A DNA stretch of 64,000 nt from G963663315 sp963663315. Lineage in GTDB: Bacteria > Pseudomonadota > Gammaproteobacteria > Arenicellales > Poriferihabitantaceae. Below the pieces are notes generated by a model that had not been told where the DNA came from, searched no databases, and saw nothing but the letters and a program-made list of their open reading frames with translations. Made by a program: the position numbers and the translations under genes. Shown one piece after another: positions 52,570 to 61,655 of the stretch; positions within the stretch are counted from its first letter, which is position 1, and each line of letters opens with the position of its first letter. Location of the stretch: positions 1,984,001 through 2,048,000 of the forward strand of contig OY760176.1 in assembly GCA_963663315.1 (NCBI GenBank). The letters are read 5' to 3'.

Positions 52570-54333
52570 ATGACTAGAATGACAACATCGGAAGCCTTTG
52601 TGGAAACAATGGCAGCCAATGGTGTAACCGACATCTTTGGGATCATGGGGTCTGCATTCATGGATGCGATGGATATTTTTGCACCCGCGGGCATCCGTTT
52701 AATTCCGGTGATCCACGAACAGGGGGCAGGACACATGGCCGATGGCTATGCCCGTGTAAGTGGTCGCCATGGTGTCGTCATTGGTCAGAATGGTCCAGGC
52801 ATCAGTAACTGCGTTACGGCGATTGCCGCTGCTTATTGGGCACATTCTCCTGTTGTCATGATTACCCCGGAAACAGGCACCATGGGCCAGGGACTGGGCG
52901 GGTTCCAGGAAGCCAATCAGTTGCCGATGTTCCAGGAATTCGTGAAATATCAGGGCCATGTAAACAACTCTGCCCGAATGGCGGAATATACGGCGCGCTG
53001 TTTTGACCGCGCCATGTCGGAAATCGGCCCTACCCAGTTAAATATTCCACGGGATTATTTCTACGGTGAGATCGATATCGATGTTCCCGAGCCGATGAGA
53101 GTCGATCGCGGGCCTGGTGGAGAAAAGACCTTGAATGAAGCGGCAGAAATGCTGAAGACCGCTGAATTCCCGGTCATCATTTCAGGCGGCGGTGTCGTGA
53201 TGGCAGATGCCGTGGATGAATGCAGGGCACTGGCAGAACGGTTGGGCGCAGCCGTGGTAAACAGCTACCTGCACAACGACTCGTTCCCGGCCAGCCACCC
53301 GTTGTGGTGCGGACCACTGGGTTACCATGGTTCAAAAGCTGCGATGTCGCTGATCAGCAAAGCAGATGTGGTGATTGCACTTGGCACCCGGCTTGGCCCT
53401 TTCGGCACTTTACCGCAATATGGCATTGATTATTGGCCGACGGATGCAAAAATCATCCAGATTGATGCGGATCATAAAATGCTGGGGCTGGTCAAGAAAA
53501 TTTCCGTCGGCATCTGTGGAGATGCCGGGGCATCGGCAAAAGCATTGTCATCACGCCTCGAAAATCAGGCGCTCGCCTGCGACACGACCCGCCAGGAACG
53601 AGCCGATACCATCGCTGCCGAAAAAGCGGCATGGGAAACAGAACTCGATGAATGGATTCATGAAAAGGATGACTACAGTCTGGACATGATCAAGGAACAA
53701 GGCGAAGAAGAAGGAAACTGGCTGCATCCCAGACAGGTTCTTCGTCAACTGGAACTGGCCATGCCGGAAGATGCCATGGTCTCGACCGACATCGGCAACA
53801 TCAATGCAATCGCCAACAGCTATCTGCGTTTTGAACGCCCGCGCAGTTTTCTTGCACCAATGAGCTGGGGTAACTGCGGCTATGCGCTACCCACCATGAT
53901 TGGCGCCAAGTGTGCCGCACAGAATCGACCGGCTATCGCTTACTCGGGTGATGGCGCCTGGGCGATGAGCATGTCTGAAATTATGACATCAGTGCGTCAT
54001 AATATTCCGGTTACCGGTGTCGTATTCCATAATCGACAATGGGGCGCCGAGAAGAAGAACCAGGTAGATTTCTACAATCGCCGGTTTGTGGCCGGAGAAC
54101 TGGACAACGAAAGTTTTGCGGAAATTGGCAAGGCCATGGGTACGGAAGGCATCGTCGTCGATCAACTGGAAGACGTTGGCCCGGCCTTGACCCGGGCAGT
54201 GGACATGCAGATGAATGATGGCAAGTCCACGGTCATTGAAATCATGTGTACACGCGAACTCGGAGACCCGTTTCGCCGGGATGCATTGTCAAAACCGGTC
54301 AGGCATCTGGCCAAATACAGGGATTTCGTGTAG
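52570..54333 (+). CDS. xsc: Sulfoacetaldehyde acetyltransferase
   Basis: 587 residues. ThDP enzyme cleaving the C-S bond: sulfoacetaldehyde plus phosphate gives acetyl phosphate plus sulfite. The ThDP glutamate is in PVIHEQGAGHMADGYARVSG. The Xsc-specific ETGTMGQGLGGFQEANQLPM is near residue 100, and the GDG...N motif is in YSGDGAWAMSMSEIM and FHNRQWGAEKKNQVDFYNRR. A good Shine-Dalgarno (AGAGGAAC) precedes the ATG. It lies between ald and pta, as in taurine degradation clusters. The taurine:pyruvate aminotransferase (Tpa) and a sulfite exporter are not in the window. Confidence 0.95.
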   Translation: MTRMTTSEAFVETMAANGVTDIFGIMGSAFMDAMDIFAPAGIRLIPVIHEQGAGHMADGYARVSGRHGVVIGQNGPGISNCVTAIAAAYWAHSPVVMITPETGTMGQGLGGFQEANQLPMFQEFVKYQGHVNNSARMAEYTARCFDRAMSEIGPTQLNIPRDYFYGEIDIDVPEPMRVDRGPGGEKTLNEAAEMLKTAEFPVIISGGGVVMADAVDECRALAERLGAAVVNSYLHNDSFPASHPLWCGPLGYHGSKAAMSLISKADVVIALGTRLGPFGTLPQYGIDYWPTDAKIIQIDADHKMLGLVKKISVGICGDAGASAKALSSRLENQALACDTTRQERADTIAAEKAAWETELDEWIHEKDDYSLDMIKEQGEEEGNWLHPRQVLRQLELAMPEDAMVSTDIGNINAIANSYLRFERPRSFLAPMSWGNCGYALPTMIGAKCAAQNRPAIAYSGDGAWAMSMSEIMTSVRHNIPVTGVVFHNRQWGAEKKNQVDFYNRRFVAGELDNESFAEIGKAMGTEGIVVDQLEDVGPALTRAVDMQMNDGKSTVIEIMCTRELGDPFRRDALSKPVRHLAKYRDFV

Positions 54334-54355
54334 GGACAACCCCCTGTGGTTGTCC
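54334..54355. repeat. Intercistronic hairpin between xsc and pta
   Basis: A perfect 8-bp stem, ggacaacc and ggttgtcc, with a 6-base loop begins right after the xsc stop. No T-run follows, so it is more likely an mRNA-stabilising or processing hairpin than a terminator. Confidence 0.6.
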
Positions 54356-54386
54356 AATGCCGCAGGGTTGATGCGAATTTCTGACC

Positions 54387-55370
54387 ATGAGAACTTTTGA
54401 AATCCTGTTTGATCGAGCCAGAAATTCTCGCAGACGAATCATCTTGCCTGAATCTGACGATCCCAGGATTATTGAGGCAACAATGGAAATTTCCCGCCAG
54501 CAGCTTGCCGGGATAATCCTGCTCGGAAACCACAGGCTCCCCTCGAATACCGACCATGTTGAAGTAATCGACCCGCAAACCTCTGCCCGGAAAAGTGACT
54601 ATATAAAGAAATTGCTGGACCTCAATCAGCGCCGGGGAATGATCCGGGCAGAAGCTGAGGCCCGGATCAAAGACCCGCTGGTGTTCGGCATGTTGATGGT
54701 TGCATCCGGTGATGCCGATGGATGCGTGGCAGGCGCAGTCAATCGCACCTCGGATGTGGTTCGAGCCGCACTGCAAATCATTGGTACCAAACCGGGGATC
54801 AAGCTGGTTTCAAGTTTTTTCATCATGCAGCACGACCTGCCCCATCAGGCTGTTCAGGGCACAACGCTGTATGCAGATTGTGCTTTGGTAGTCGACCCCG
54901 ACCCAACCCAACTTGCCGAGATCGCGGTCGCCTCGGCAGATAGCGCCATTTCCTTGCTTGGACTTGACCCGACAGTCTGCCTGCTCTCATTCTCGACCGC
55001 CGGAAGTGCGAGCCACCCGAATGTGGACAAGGTTATTCGGGCAGGCCGGATCATTAGCGAAAAACGGCCAGACATCGCGCTGATGAGTGAAGTACAATTT
55101 GATGCGGCGGTAATACCTGAAATCCTCGAACGAAAAGCGCCCGGCATAAAGGTACAGGCGCCAGCCAATGTTTTTATTTTTCCCGATTTGCAGTCGGCAA
55201 ATATCGGCTACAAGATAGCGCAGCGAATCGGCGGGGTTAATGCGATTGGACCTGTCCTGCAAGGACTCAACCGTCCGGTGAATGATTTGTCGAGAGGATG
55301 CAGCGTTGATGATATCGTACAACTGGTTTGTGTTACTTCTGTACAAGCCAGCGCTCAGGCGACTCAGTAA
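54387..55370 (+). CDS. pta: Phosphate acetyltransferase
   Basis: 327 residues, the short form made only of the PTA_PTB domain. It opens ILFDRARNSRRRIILPESDD, with VAGAVNRTSDVVRAALQIIG near residue 113, TAGSASHPNVDKVIRAGRII near 212, VQFDAAVIPEI and the C-terminal FPDLQSANIGYKIAQRIGGV. It converts acetyl phosphate from Xsc to acetyl-CoA. Its place 53 bp after xsc supports a sulfonate role rather than general acetate overflow. Confidence 0.94.
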   Translation: MRTFEILFDRARNSRRRIILPESDDPRIIEATMEISRQQLAGIILLGNHRLPSNTDHVEVIDPQTSARKSDYIKKLLDLNQRRGMIRAEAEARIKDPLVFGMLMVASGDADGCVAGAVNRTSDVVRAALQIIGTKPGIKLVSSFFIMQHDLPHQAVQGTTLYADCALVVDPDPTQLAEIAVASADSAISLLGLDPTVCLLSFSTAGSASHPNVDKVIRAGRIISEKRPDIALMSEVQFDAAVIPEILERKAPGIKVQAPANVFIFPDLQSANIGYKIAQRIGGVNAIGPVLQGLNRPVNDLSRGCSVDDIVQLVCVTSVQASAQATQ

Positions 55371-55412
55371 TCGATTCAAGACGAGCGTAGCAACAGGTCA
55401 CGGGTGGACATC

Positions 55413-56471
55413 ATGAATTCCGATTTTAAAACGATTCATCTTGAAAAACGCTTCCCGTTGGCAATAAGTCGTGGCGTTCACGCCGGTTCGGATAATCTTT
55501 TTGTTTCAGTTACCTGGCAGGATATTACCGGCTGGGGTGAGATTTGCCCGGGTAAAGGTGAAGGCAGTGTGGAATCCGCCCAGGCCAGACTGGAATATTT
55601 TCTCCGGCATGATCTGGAACCATCCGTTCTGCAACCGTTGTCCATCCATCAGGTCCATGATCGGGGAATTCAACAGGGCCTGCCCCTATGTGTATTGGCG
55701 GGGCTCGATATGGCCCTCTGGGACTGGCTGGGAAAAAAGGCCGGGCTTCCCCTTTATCAGTTGTTGGGACTGGGTAGACCCATTGTGCCGACTTCAGTGA
55801 CCATAGGCATCAACCCCCCGGATGTTGTCAGGGACCGGGTTCCCTTGCTACTCGAAAACACCAGCATCCGGTTTTTAAAGATCAAGCTTGGATCGCCCGA
55901 GGGCATCGAAGCAGATCAGGCGATGTTTAACCAGGTACTCGAGAGTACCAAAAAGTATCGAGTCGGTTTGCGGGTAGATGCGAATGGGGGATGGTGCACA
56001 GACGACGCCCTGTTCATGATGAAATGGCTGGCAACGCGCAACACAGATTATGTAGAGCAACCATTAAAGGAAGGGCAGGAGGAATATCTGTCCAGGATTT
56101 TCAGGAACAGACCCTTGCCTGTTTACCTGGATGAATCCTGCCGGGTTTCCAGCGATATAAAATCATGGTGGCAGCATGTAGACGGAGTAAACCTGAAACT
56201 AATGAAATGCGGTGGCATTACTGAAGCGCTTCGAATTATCGCAGTGGCCAGATCATACGGCCTGAAAACAATGATTGGATGCATGGGTGAATCGTCGATG
56301 TCGATTTCGGCAGGCGCCGCCATCTCCGGGCTGCTGGATCATGTTGACCTTGATTCACATTTAAATCTCGAACCGGACCCCTGCACTGGGGCAACCCTGG
56401 TAGATGGCATTGTCATGCCAAACGACCTGCCTGGCCATGGCGCCACTCTCAATCCACAATATCATGCTTGA
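55413..56471 (+). CDS. dgcA: Dipeptide epimerase, probable N-acetyl-D-glutamate racemase (DgcA)
   Basis: 352 residues from the ATG at 55413; a GTG at 55404 is possible. Enolase superfamily, mandelate racemase-like subgroup. The catalytic Lys motif is in IRFLKIKLGSPEG near residue 155, metal ligands are in LRVDANGGW, YVEQPLKEG and VYLDESCRV, and the second Lys is in VNLKLMKCGGITEA near 265. L-Ala-D/L-Glu epimerase is the textbook relative. Pairing with a DUF1611 gene, overlapping by 8 bp, points to the DgcN-DgcA D-glutamate route known from marine proteobacteria. The exact substrate is inferred. Confidence 0.82.
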   Translation: MNSDFKTIHLEKRFPLAISRGVHAGSDNLFVSVTWQDITGWGEICPGKGEGSVESAQARLEYFLRHDLEPSVLQPLSIHQVHDRGIQQGLPLCVLAGLDMALWDWLGKKAGLPLYQLLGLGRPIVPTSVTIGINPPDVVRDRVPLLLENTSIRFLKIKLGSPEGIEADQAMFNQVLESTKKYRVGLRVDANGGWCTDDALFMMKWLATRNTDYVEQPLKEGQEEYLSRIFRNRPLPVYLDESCRVSSDIKSWWQHVDGVNLKLMKCGGITEALRIIAVARSYGLKTMIGCMGESSMSISAGAAISGLLDHVDLDSHLNLEPDPCTGATLVDGIVMPNDLPGHGATLNPQYHA

Positions 56472-57498
56472 GAATCATCAGAAACTGGCGATCTACATGG
56501 AAGAAAACCTGGACTCGAATTACGGGAAAATGGGATTTGCTGTAATGCGATACAGTCCCAACCCTATCGTCTGTGTAATTGACTCGATACACAAGGGCAA
56601 AAAGATCAGCGAGGTTTGTGGATTGCCTTTTGACTATCCGGTGACGGGTTCGATTGAAGAAGCGGTCCGGATGGGCGCTGAAGTGCTTGTTCTGGGCACA
56701 GCTCCTTCGGGCGGATGGGTACCCCGGGAATGGGACGAGCCACTATCGCAATCGATTGAAAATGGCCTGTGTATCATCAATGGATTGCATGACAGTCTGA
56801 ATGACCGCTATGGCAGCCGTCTCTTGAGGCAGCAATGGATATGGGATGTAAGACAGCCTGCAACCATTCCGGATATTGCCAGCGCCCGCTGTGCATCACT
56901 CGACAACAAGCGCGTATTACTGGTTGGTACAGACATGGCCATTGGCAAAATGACTGCCGGGCTGGAAATTCACAAATGGATTTGCAACAACCATGCTGAA
57001 CTGAAAACCGAGTTCCTCGCTACCGGACAGGTAGGGATAACCATTACCGGGAAAGGTATTCCATTGGATGCCTATAAGGTTGACCATGCCTGCGGGGCGG
57101 TAGAAGCCATGGTGCTGGAAGCAGGAAAATCCGATATCGTCCTGATCGAAGGCCAAGGTTCGATTCTTCACCCCGGCAGCACGGCCACCTTGCCGCTGAT
57201 GAGGGGTAGCTGTGCGACCCATCTGATCATGTGTCATGGAGCGCACAAGAGTCGGTTACGCCACCCGGAGTCGGTCAAAATACCGCCACTGAAAGAATTT
57301 ATTCATCTTAATGAAGAGTTGACTTCAGTTTGCGGATCCCTCACCAAGGCCTCAACCATCGGCATCGCACTCAATACCTCGACGGTCAGTGAACGCGAGG
57401 CATTATCAGAAATCGCCAGACTTGAGGACGAAACCGGCTTGCCGGTCACCGATGTTGTTCGTTTCGGGCCAGAAAAACTCGGCAGACGATTGATTTGA
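56464..57498 (+). CDS. dgcN: DUF1611 protein, probable D-glutamate N-acetyltransferase (DgcN)
   Basis: 344 residues from the ATG at 56464, which overlaps the dgcA stop; a longer frame from 56404 lies wholly in dgcA. The N-terminal domain has YGKMGFAVMRYSPNPIVCVI. The C-terminal P-loop-like domain has VLLVGTDMAIGKMTAGLEIH near residue 160, ATGQVGITITGKGIPLDAYK, and IVLIEGQGSILHPGSTATLP. DUF1611 members coupled to dipeptide epimerases acetylate D-glutamate before racemisation. The acetyl donor is acetyl-CoA, which the adjoining pta could supply. Confidence 0.8.
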   Translation: MLENHQKLAIYMEENLDSNYGKMGFAVMRYSPNPIVCVIDSIHKGKKISEVCGLPFDYPVTGSIEEAVRMGAEVLVLGTAPSGGWVPREWDEPLSQSIENGLCIINGLHDSLNDRYGSRLLRQQWIWDVRQPATIPDIASARCASLDNKRVLLVGTDMAIGKMTAGLEIHKWICNNHAELKTEFLATGQVGITITGKGIPLDAYKVDHACGAVEAMVLEAGKSDIVLIEGQGSILHPGSTATLPLMRGSCATHLIMCHGAHKSRLRHPESVKIPPLKEFIHLNEELTSVCGSLTKASTIGIALNTSTVSEREALSEIARLEDETGLPVTDVVRFGPEKLGRRLI

Positions 57499-57541
57499 CC
57501 GACTGCTGGCATAGCGAAAGAAGATCAAAACCTTTTCCCTT

Positions 57542-58480
57542 TCATGATTTTTTCCGGATACCAATCTCTACCGCAAGTCGTTTGTCGAAAAGAGCGACAA
57601 TCAATCCTCCGCCAACGATAAATGCACATCCGATTAATGAAATGACATCCGGCCAGTCCCCCCAAATCAGATAACCAACAATCAAGGCAACGGGCAATGA
57701 CGTGTATTCGAAAGGCGCGATGATGGAAGCCTGGCCGATCCGGTAAGCCTGTGACATAAGATAGCCACCGCAGGCTATGATGCATCCGCATAGCGCCAGC
57801 AACTGCAAATCGACAAAATCCGGCATTCTCCAGACTCGCAACAAAAACCCGACAGTCGGGTCGTCGCTGTCATCGAACCGCCCATCACCGAAAAACAATC
57901 CGATCACGGAGCTTACCAGAATGAAACAGACCTGAATATAAAATGTCATGGTACTGGCCCGATCCTGCAGGCCCAGTTTTCTGGTGACCATCTGCATCCC
58001 CGCATACATCAATGCCGCAAGGATGGGTAACAATGCGTTAATCCGAAATATGTCCGCACCCGGTCTCACCATGATCAATACCCCGATCAACCCGATCATG
58101 ATTGCAATCCAGGTGGTAAACCCGACCTTTTCTCCCAGAATTGGCTGGGCCAACAGACAGATAAACATTGGCGCAACAAAAAACAGTGCCACGGTCTCCG
58201 CGATCGGCATCGTTGCCAGTCCCAGGAAAAAGAACATATTGGCAAAAACCAGAAACATTCCACGCAGGAGATGCATCCCAGGCCGACGGGTTTTCAGTGA
58301 TTCAATCCCGCCACCGAAAAAGACGAAAACAAGCACGACAAAAAGCGCAAAAACAGCACGAAACAGCATAATCTGATGCAGTGCATAATGAGGACTAAGC
58401 CATTTGATGATGGAATCGCTTAATGTCAGAAAGACAAGCGCACCTGTTAAACACAGGATTCCTTTTATATTGTCAGACAA
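57542..58480 (-). CDS. EamA/DMT family transporter
   Basis: 312 residues with ten membrane segments and two EamA repeats (about 5-135 and 150-295). Typical are LSDSIIKWLSPHYALHQIML, RGMFLVFANMFFFLGLATMP and EYTSLPVALIVGYLIWGDWP. Drug/metabolite transporters of this kind export amino acids and other metabolites; the substrate is unknown. It starts 1 bp after the stop of glcB on the same strand and converges with dgcN. Confidence 0.85.
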   Translation of the reverse strand: MSDNIKGILCLTGALVFLTLSDSIIKWLSPHYALHQIMLFRAVFALFVVLVFVFFGGGIESLKTRRPGMHLLRGMFLVFANMFFFLGLATMPIAETVALFFVAPMFICLLAQPILGEKVGFTTWIAIMIGLIGVLIMVRPGADIFRINALLPILAALMYAGMQMVTRKLGLQDRASTMTFYIQVCFILVSSVIGLFFGDGRFDDSDDPTVGFLLRVWRMPDFVDLQLLALCGCIIACGGYLMSQAYRIGQASIIAPFEYTSLPVALIVGYLIWGDWPDVISLIGCAFIVGGGLIVALFDKRLAVEIGIRKKS

Positions 58481-58481
58481 T

Positions 58482-60662
58482 TCAGCCTTGACTTGCGCTC
58501 AACGAGGATTTCAGTTGTCTGCGACGGGAATGAAGCACGGATTCAGTATAACCATTGGGCGTTTCCCTGCCTTTGAAAACAAGATCCAACGCCGCCTGAA
58601 ACGCGATGCTATTATCAAAATTACCCGACATCGCAGAATAGACCGGGTCATGTGAGTTTTGCCGATCCACCACCCCGGCCATTTTTTCGAATACCTTGCG
58701 CACCTGTTTTTCAGTGGTTATGCCGTAATACAGCCAGTTGGCGATATGCTGACTGGAAATTCTCAATGTCGCCCGGTCCTCCATCAACGCAACATCATTG
58801 ATATCCGGAACCTTGGAACAGCCTATCCCCTGATCAATCCAGCGTACAACATATCCCAATATACCCTGGGCATTGTTCTCCAGTTCCTTGATTATTTCAC
58901 TGTGATTGACTGTTCGATTTCCCAGAATGGGGATGGTAAGGATATCTTCCAGGTTCGACCGCAAACAGGATTTCAAATGATGCTGGCGGTTATTGACATT
59001 GACATAATGATAATGCATCGCGTGCAGAGTGGCCGCTGTCGGCGATGGCACCCAGGCCGTATTCGCGCCTGCTCTTGGATGTGCAATTTTCTGCTCCATC
59101 ATTGCCATCATGTTTTCTGGTGCGGCCCACATTCCCTTGCCAATCTGACCATGACCGGGCATACCACACTCAAGCCCGACATCAACATTCCAGTCTTCAT
59201 AAGCCAACAGCCATGCTGACAATTTCATGTCATTCTTCGGAATGACCGCCCCAGCCTCCATACAGGTATGAATTTCATCGCCGGTTCGGTCAAGGAAGCC
59301 GGTATTGATGAAGATCACCCGTTCCCTGGCTGCGCGGATACATTCCTTCAGATTAACCGTAGTACGACGTTCTTCGTCCATGATACCGATCTTCAAGGTA
59401 TTTGCTTCCAATCCAAGCGCCTGTTCCACATGTTCGAACAACTCGACCGCTGCTGCAACTTCCTCGGGACCATGCATCTTTGGTTTGACGATATAGACGT
59501 TTCCCTTGCGGCTGTTTTTCAACTCGCCTGTTCCACCCAGGTCGTGCATTGCACCGAGTGCCGTAACCATCGCATCGAGGAACGTCTCCGGGATTTCTTC
59601 TCCCCGATAAGTGACCGCATCGGTATACATGTGCGTCCCCACATTACGCACCAGCATCATGCTCCTACCGTGCACACTAAAGGGTCTGCCATCCGGGGCA
59701 ATGTACTCCAGATCGGGATTGAGTGACCTTTCTACCTGCTTGCCTTCTTTCCGGATTTTCGCTTTAAGGGTTCCTTTCATCAGGCCGGTCCAGTTACGAT
59801 AAACCCGGACTTTATCTTCGGCATCAACCGCAGCGACAGAATCCTCACAGTCAATTATTGTAGTCAATGCTGACTCAATCCTGACATCATATATATTCGC
59901 CAGATCCCCTCTGCCGATAAAATAGCCCTCGCCGATACAGACATCGATATACAGATCATTGTGTTTGAACAGTATGCTCTCAGGCGATTCGGAATCACCA
60001 CGATAGCCTGCAAAGCATTCGCGCCAGCCCAGACCTGTTTCACTCCCGTCTCCCATCACGACAATGAGTTTCCCGGATTTAACCTTGTACTTGACCGCAT
60101 AGCCATGGCTGCCCACCGCCAGAGGGACCGCGTCGTCGAGAAACTCCCGTGCATAACGAATCACCTGGGCGCCTCGTACCGGGTTGTACTTGGCGGTTTT
60201 TTTACAGCCTTCTACTTCGAGAATGATATCTGTTCCATACAGAGCATCATAAAGACTGTTCCATCTTGCGTTTGCCGCATTCAATGCATAACGGGCGTTG
60301 TCTACAGGCACGACGAGTTGTGGCCCTGCAATTTCACTGATCTCTTCATCCACATTTTCGGTGGAGATTCCAAATGGCTCGCCTTCTGGGACGAGATAGT
60401 GAATATCCCGCAAAAAGGCTTCATGCGCAGTCACATTGAGCGGGTCTTTGCTGTTTCTGTAATATTCATCGATCTGACGCTGCAGATCATCGCGCTTGTC
60501 GAGCAGCGCCTTGTTTTTCCCGTCGAGTTCTTCAACTATTTGTGCGAGCCCACCCCAGAATCTATCAGAATCCACTCCTGTTCCTGGCAGAATTTCATCT
60601 TCCACCAGATTGTATAGTCCTTTATCTACGGTTAATTCCTGAATATTGACTGGTTTGCCCAT
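58482..60662 (-). CDS. glcB: Malate synthase G
   Basis: 726 residues, the long G isoform. It condenses glyoxylate with acetyl-CoA to malate. Visible are TTIIDCEDSVAAVDAEDKVR near residue 275 (Mg ligand region), RSMMLVRNVGTHMYTDAV near 340 (catalytic Arg), KIGIMDEERRTTVNLKECI near 430 with the metal Glu, and ECGMPGHGQIGKGMWAAPEN near 525. Two tandem promoters are predicted upstream. It allows growth on acetyl-CoA-yielding substrates such as those fed by Xsc-Pta. No isocitrate lyase or glycolate oxidase is in the window. Confidence 0.97.
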   Translation of the reverse strand: MGKPVNIQELTVDKGLYNLVEDEILPGTGVDSDRFWGGLAQIVEELDGKNKALLDKRDDLQRQIDEYYRNSKDPLNVTAHEAFLRDIHYLVPEGEPFGISTENVDEEISEIAGPQLVVPVDNARYALNAANARWNSLYDALYGTDIILEVEGCKKTAKYNPVRGAQVIRYAREFLDDAVPLAVGSHGYAVKYKVKSGKLIVVMGDGSETGLGWRECFAGYRGDSESPESILFKHNDLYIDVCIGEGYFIGRGDLANIYDVRIESALTTIIDCEDSVAAVDAEDKVRVYRNWTGLMKGTLKAKIRKEGKQVERSLNPDLEYIAPDGRPFSVHGRSMMLVRNVGTHMYTDAVTYRGEEIPETFLDAMVTALGAMHDLGGTGELKNSRKGNVYIVKPKMHGPEEVAAAVELFEHVEQALGLEANTLKIGIMDEERRTTVNLKECIRAARERVIFINTGFLDRTGDEIHTCMEAGAVIPKNDMKLSAWLLAYEDWNVDVGLECGMPGHGQIGKGMWAAPENMMAMMEQKIAHPRAGANTAWVPSPTAATLHAMHYHYVNVNNRQHHLKSCLRSNLEDILTIPILGNRTVNHSEIIKELENNAQGILGYVVRWIDQGIGCSKVPDINDVALMEDRATLRISSQHIANWLYYGITTEKQVRKVFEKMAGVVDRQNSHDPVYSAMSGNFDNSIAFQAALDLVFKGRETPNGYTESVLHSRRRQLKSSLSASQG

Positions 60663-60703
60663 GATGTAAATCCCAACTCCGAGAGAGTGAATATAAAGGC
60701 CGA

Positions 60704-60731
60704 ACTATACCAATCTGATAATCAGGGTCAA
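60704..60731 (-). promoter_or_regulatory. Sigma70 promoter P1 of glcB
   Basis: On the minus strand TTGACC, a 16-bp spacer and TATAGT form a strong sigma70-type promoter about 40 bp upstream of the glcB start codon. Confidence 0.65.
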
Positions 60732-60742
60732 CGCAATTACTG

Positions 60743-60770
60743 ACATTATTATGCCAAATGGCAAGGTCAA
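60743..60770 (-). promoter_or_regulatory. Second promoter P2 of glcB with internal palindrome
   Basis: A second TTGACC, a 16-bp spacer and TAATGT lie 39 bp further upstream. The spacer contains the perfect inverted repeat TGCCA-AA-TGGCA (60752-60763), a plausible operator. Confidence 0.45.
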
Positions 60771-60832
60771 GGAACTTTCCGATTGAAACTCACTCCTTCG
60801 AAGCAAGCAAGGATGCTGCAAGGGGATGATGC

Positions 60833-61645
60833 TCAACCAGTCCAGACAACCGGAAAACTTGGATGCGCCATCGGTTCGCCTGCGGCCAATGTCACCTCTT
60901 CAAATGGCGGAGATGTGGTCCATGGACGAACAGCATAGACAGCATCATTGCCCAGCCAGCGTGTCGAAAATCCGCGCCGTCGGGTTTTCAGACCGGTCGT
61001 GGCCGGAGCGCCATGGATGGTTCTCATGTGAAAAACGATACAGTCACCGGGCTCAAGATCCCATGACAGGATATTGTACTGGCTTCGATTACCATCAATA
61101 TCGGGAATCGTTTCGAACCCATCATACCCACCCGCATAGTTTTCATGGTTGATGAAGAGTCTTGGATAGTACATCACCCCGGAATTGTGGGATTGCGCAA
61201 CAAACTCCGGGCAGGCTGTTTTTGGAACCGGGTCGAGTGGCAGCCAGATCGAACATAACTGATTTCCCTCGACACCCCAATATGGCAAATCATGGTGCCA
61301 GGGTGTCACCTCCCTGGTGTCAGGTTCCTTGACAAGTACATGCTCGTGATAGATGCGGATGGAATCTGAACCAGTCAGTCGGGCTGCAATTTCCGCCGCT
61401 GGCGAACTCATCACAAAATCCCGGTATTCGTCGATTTCATGCCAGTTACAATAATCATCGTAGAAGCCTCCAGGCATTCCTTCCGCGGTATATTGCGTGC
61501 TGTTTGGTCCGGGGTTATCAAAATTTTTCTCCACCCCTTGAGCCAGCGACTCCAACCATTTGGAGGGGAATGCCTTGCGCAGGCAAATTGCTCCATCGCG
61601 TTGGAATGTTTCAATCTGGCATTGTGAAATGGGTATGGTAGACAT
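60833..61645 (-). CDS. Phytanoyl-CoA dioxygenase family (PhyH) oxygenase
   Basis: 270 residues from the ATG at 61645; the frame continues upstream to a GTG at 61738 inside the previous gene. Fe(II)/2-oxoglutarate oxygenase fold. The metal ligands are HHD in REVTPWHHDLPYW near residue 130 and His in VFHMRTIHGAPATTG near 220, with Arg in TRRRGFSTRW for 2-oxoglutarate. The N-terminus QIETFQRDGAICLRKAFPS is typical. Substrate unknown. It starts 10 bp after another 2-oxoglutarate oxygenase gene. Confidence 0.85.
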   Translation of the reverse strand: MSTIPISQCQIETFQRDGAICLRKAFPSKWLESLAQGVEKNFDNPGPNSTQYTAEGMPGGFYDDYCNWHEIDEYRDFVMSSPAAEIAARLTGSDSIRIYHEHVLVKEPDTREVTPWHHDLPYWGVEGNQLCSIWLPLDPVPKTACPEFVAQSHNSGVMYYPRLFINHENYAGGYDGFETIPDIDGNRSQYNILSWDLEPGDCIVFHMRTIHGAPATTGLKTRRRGFSTRWLGNDAVYAVRPWTTSPPFEEVTLAAGEPMAHPSFPVVWTG

Positions 61646-61655
61646 TTGATTTATT

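Noticed and set aside
52570..54333. Xsc reading as acetolactate synthase or another ThDP enzyme
   Set aside because: The EANQLPM and QWGAEKKNQVDFY blocks and the ald/pta neighbours are specific to sulfoacetaldehyde acetyltransferase.
54162..54776. 204-residue minus-strand open frame across xsc and pta
   Set aside because: Shadow of two strong genes and it crosses their intercistronic hairpin.
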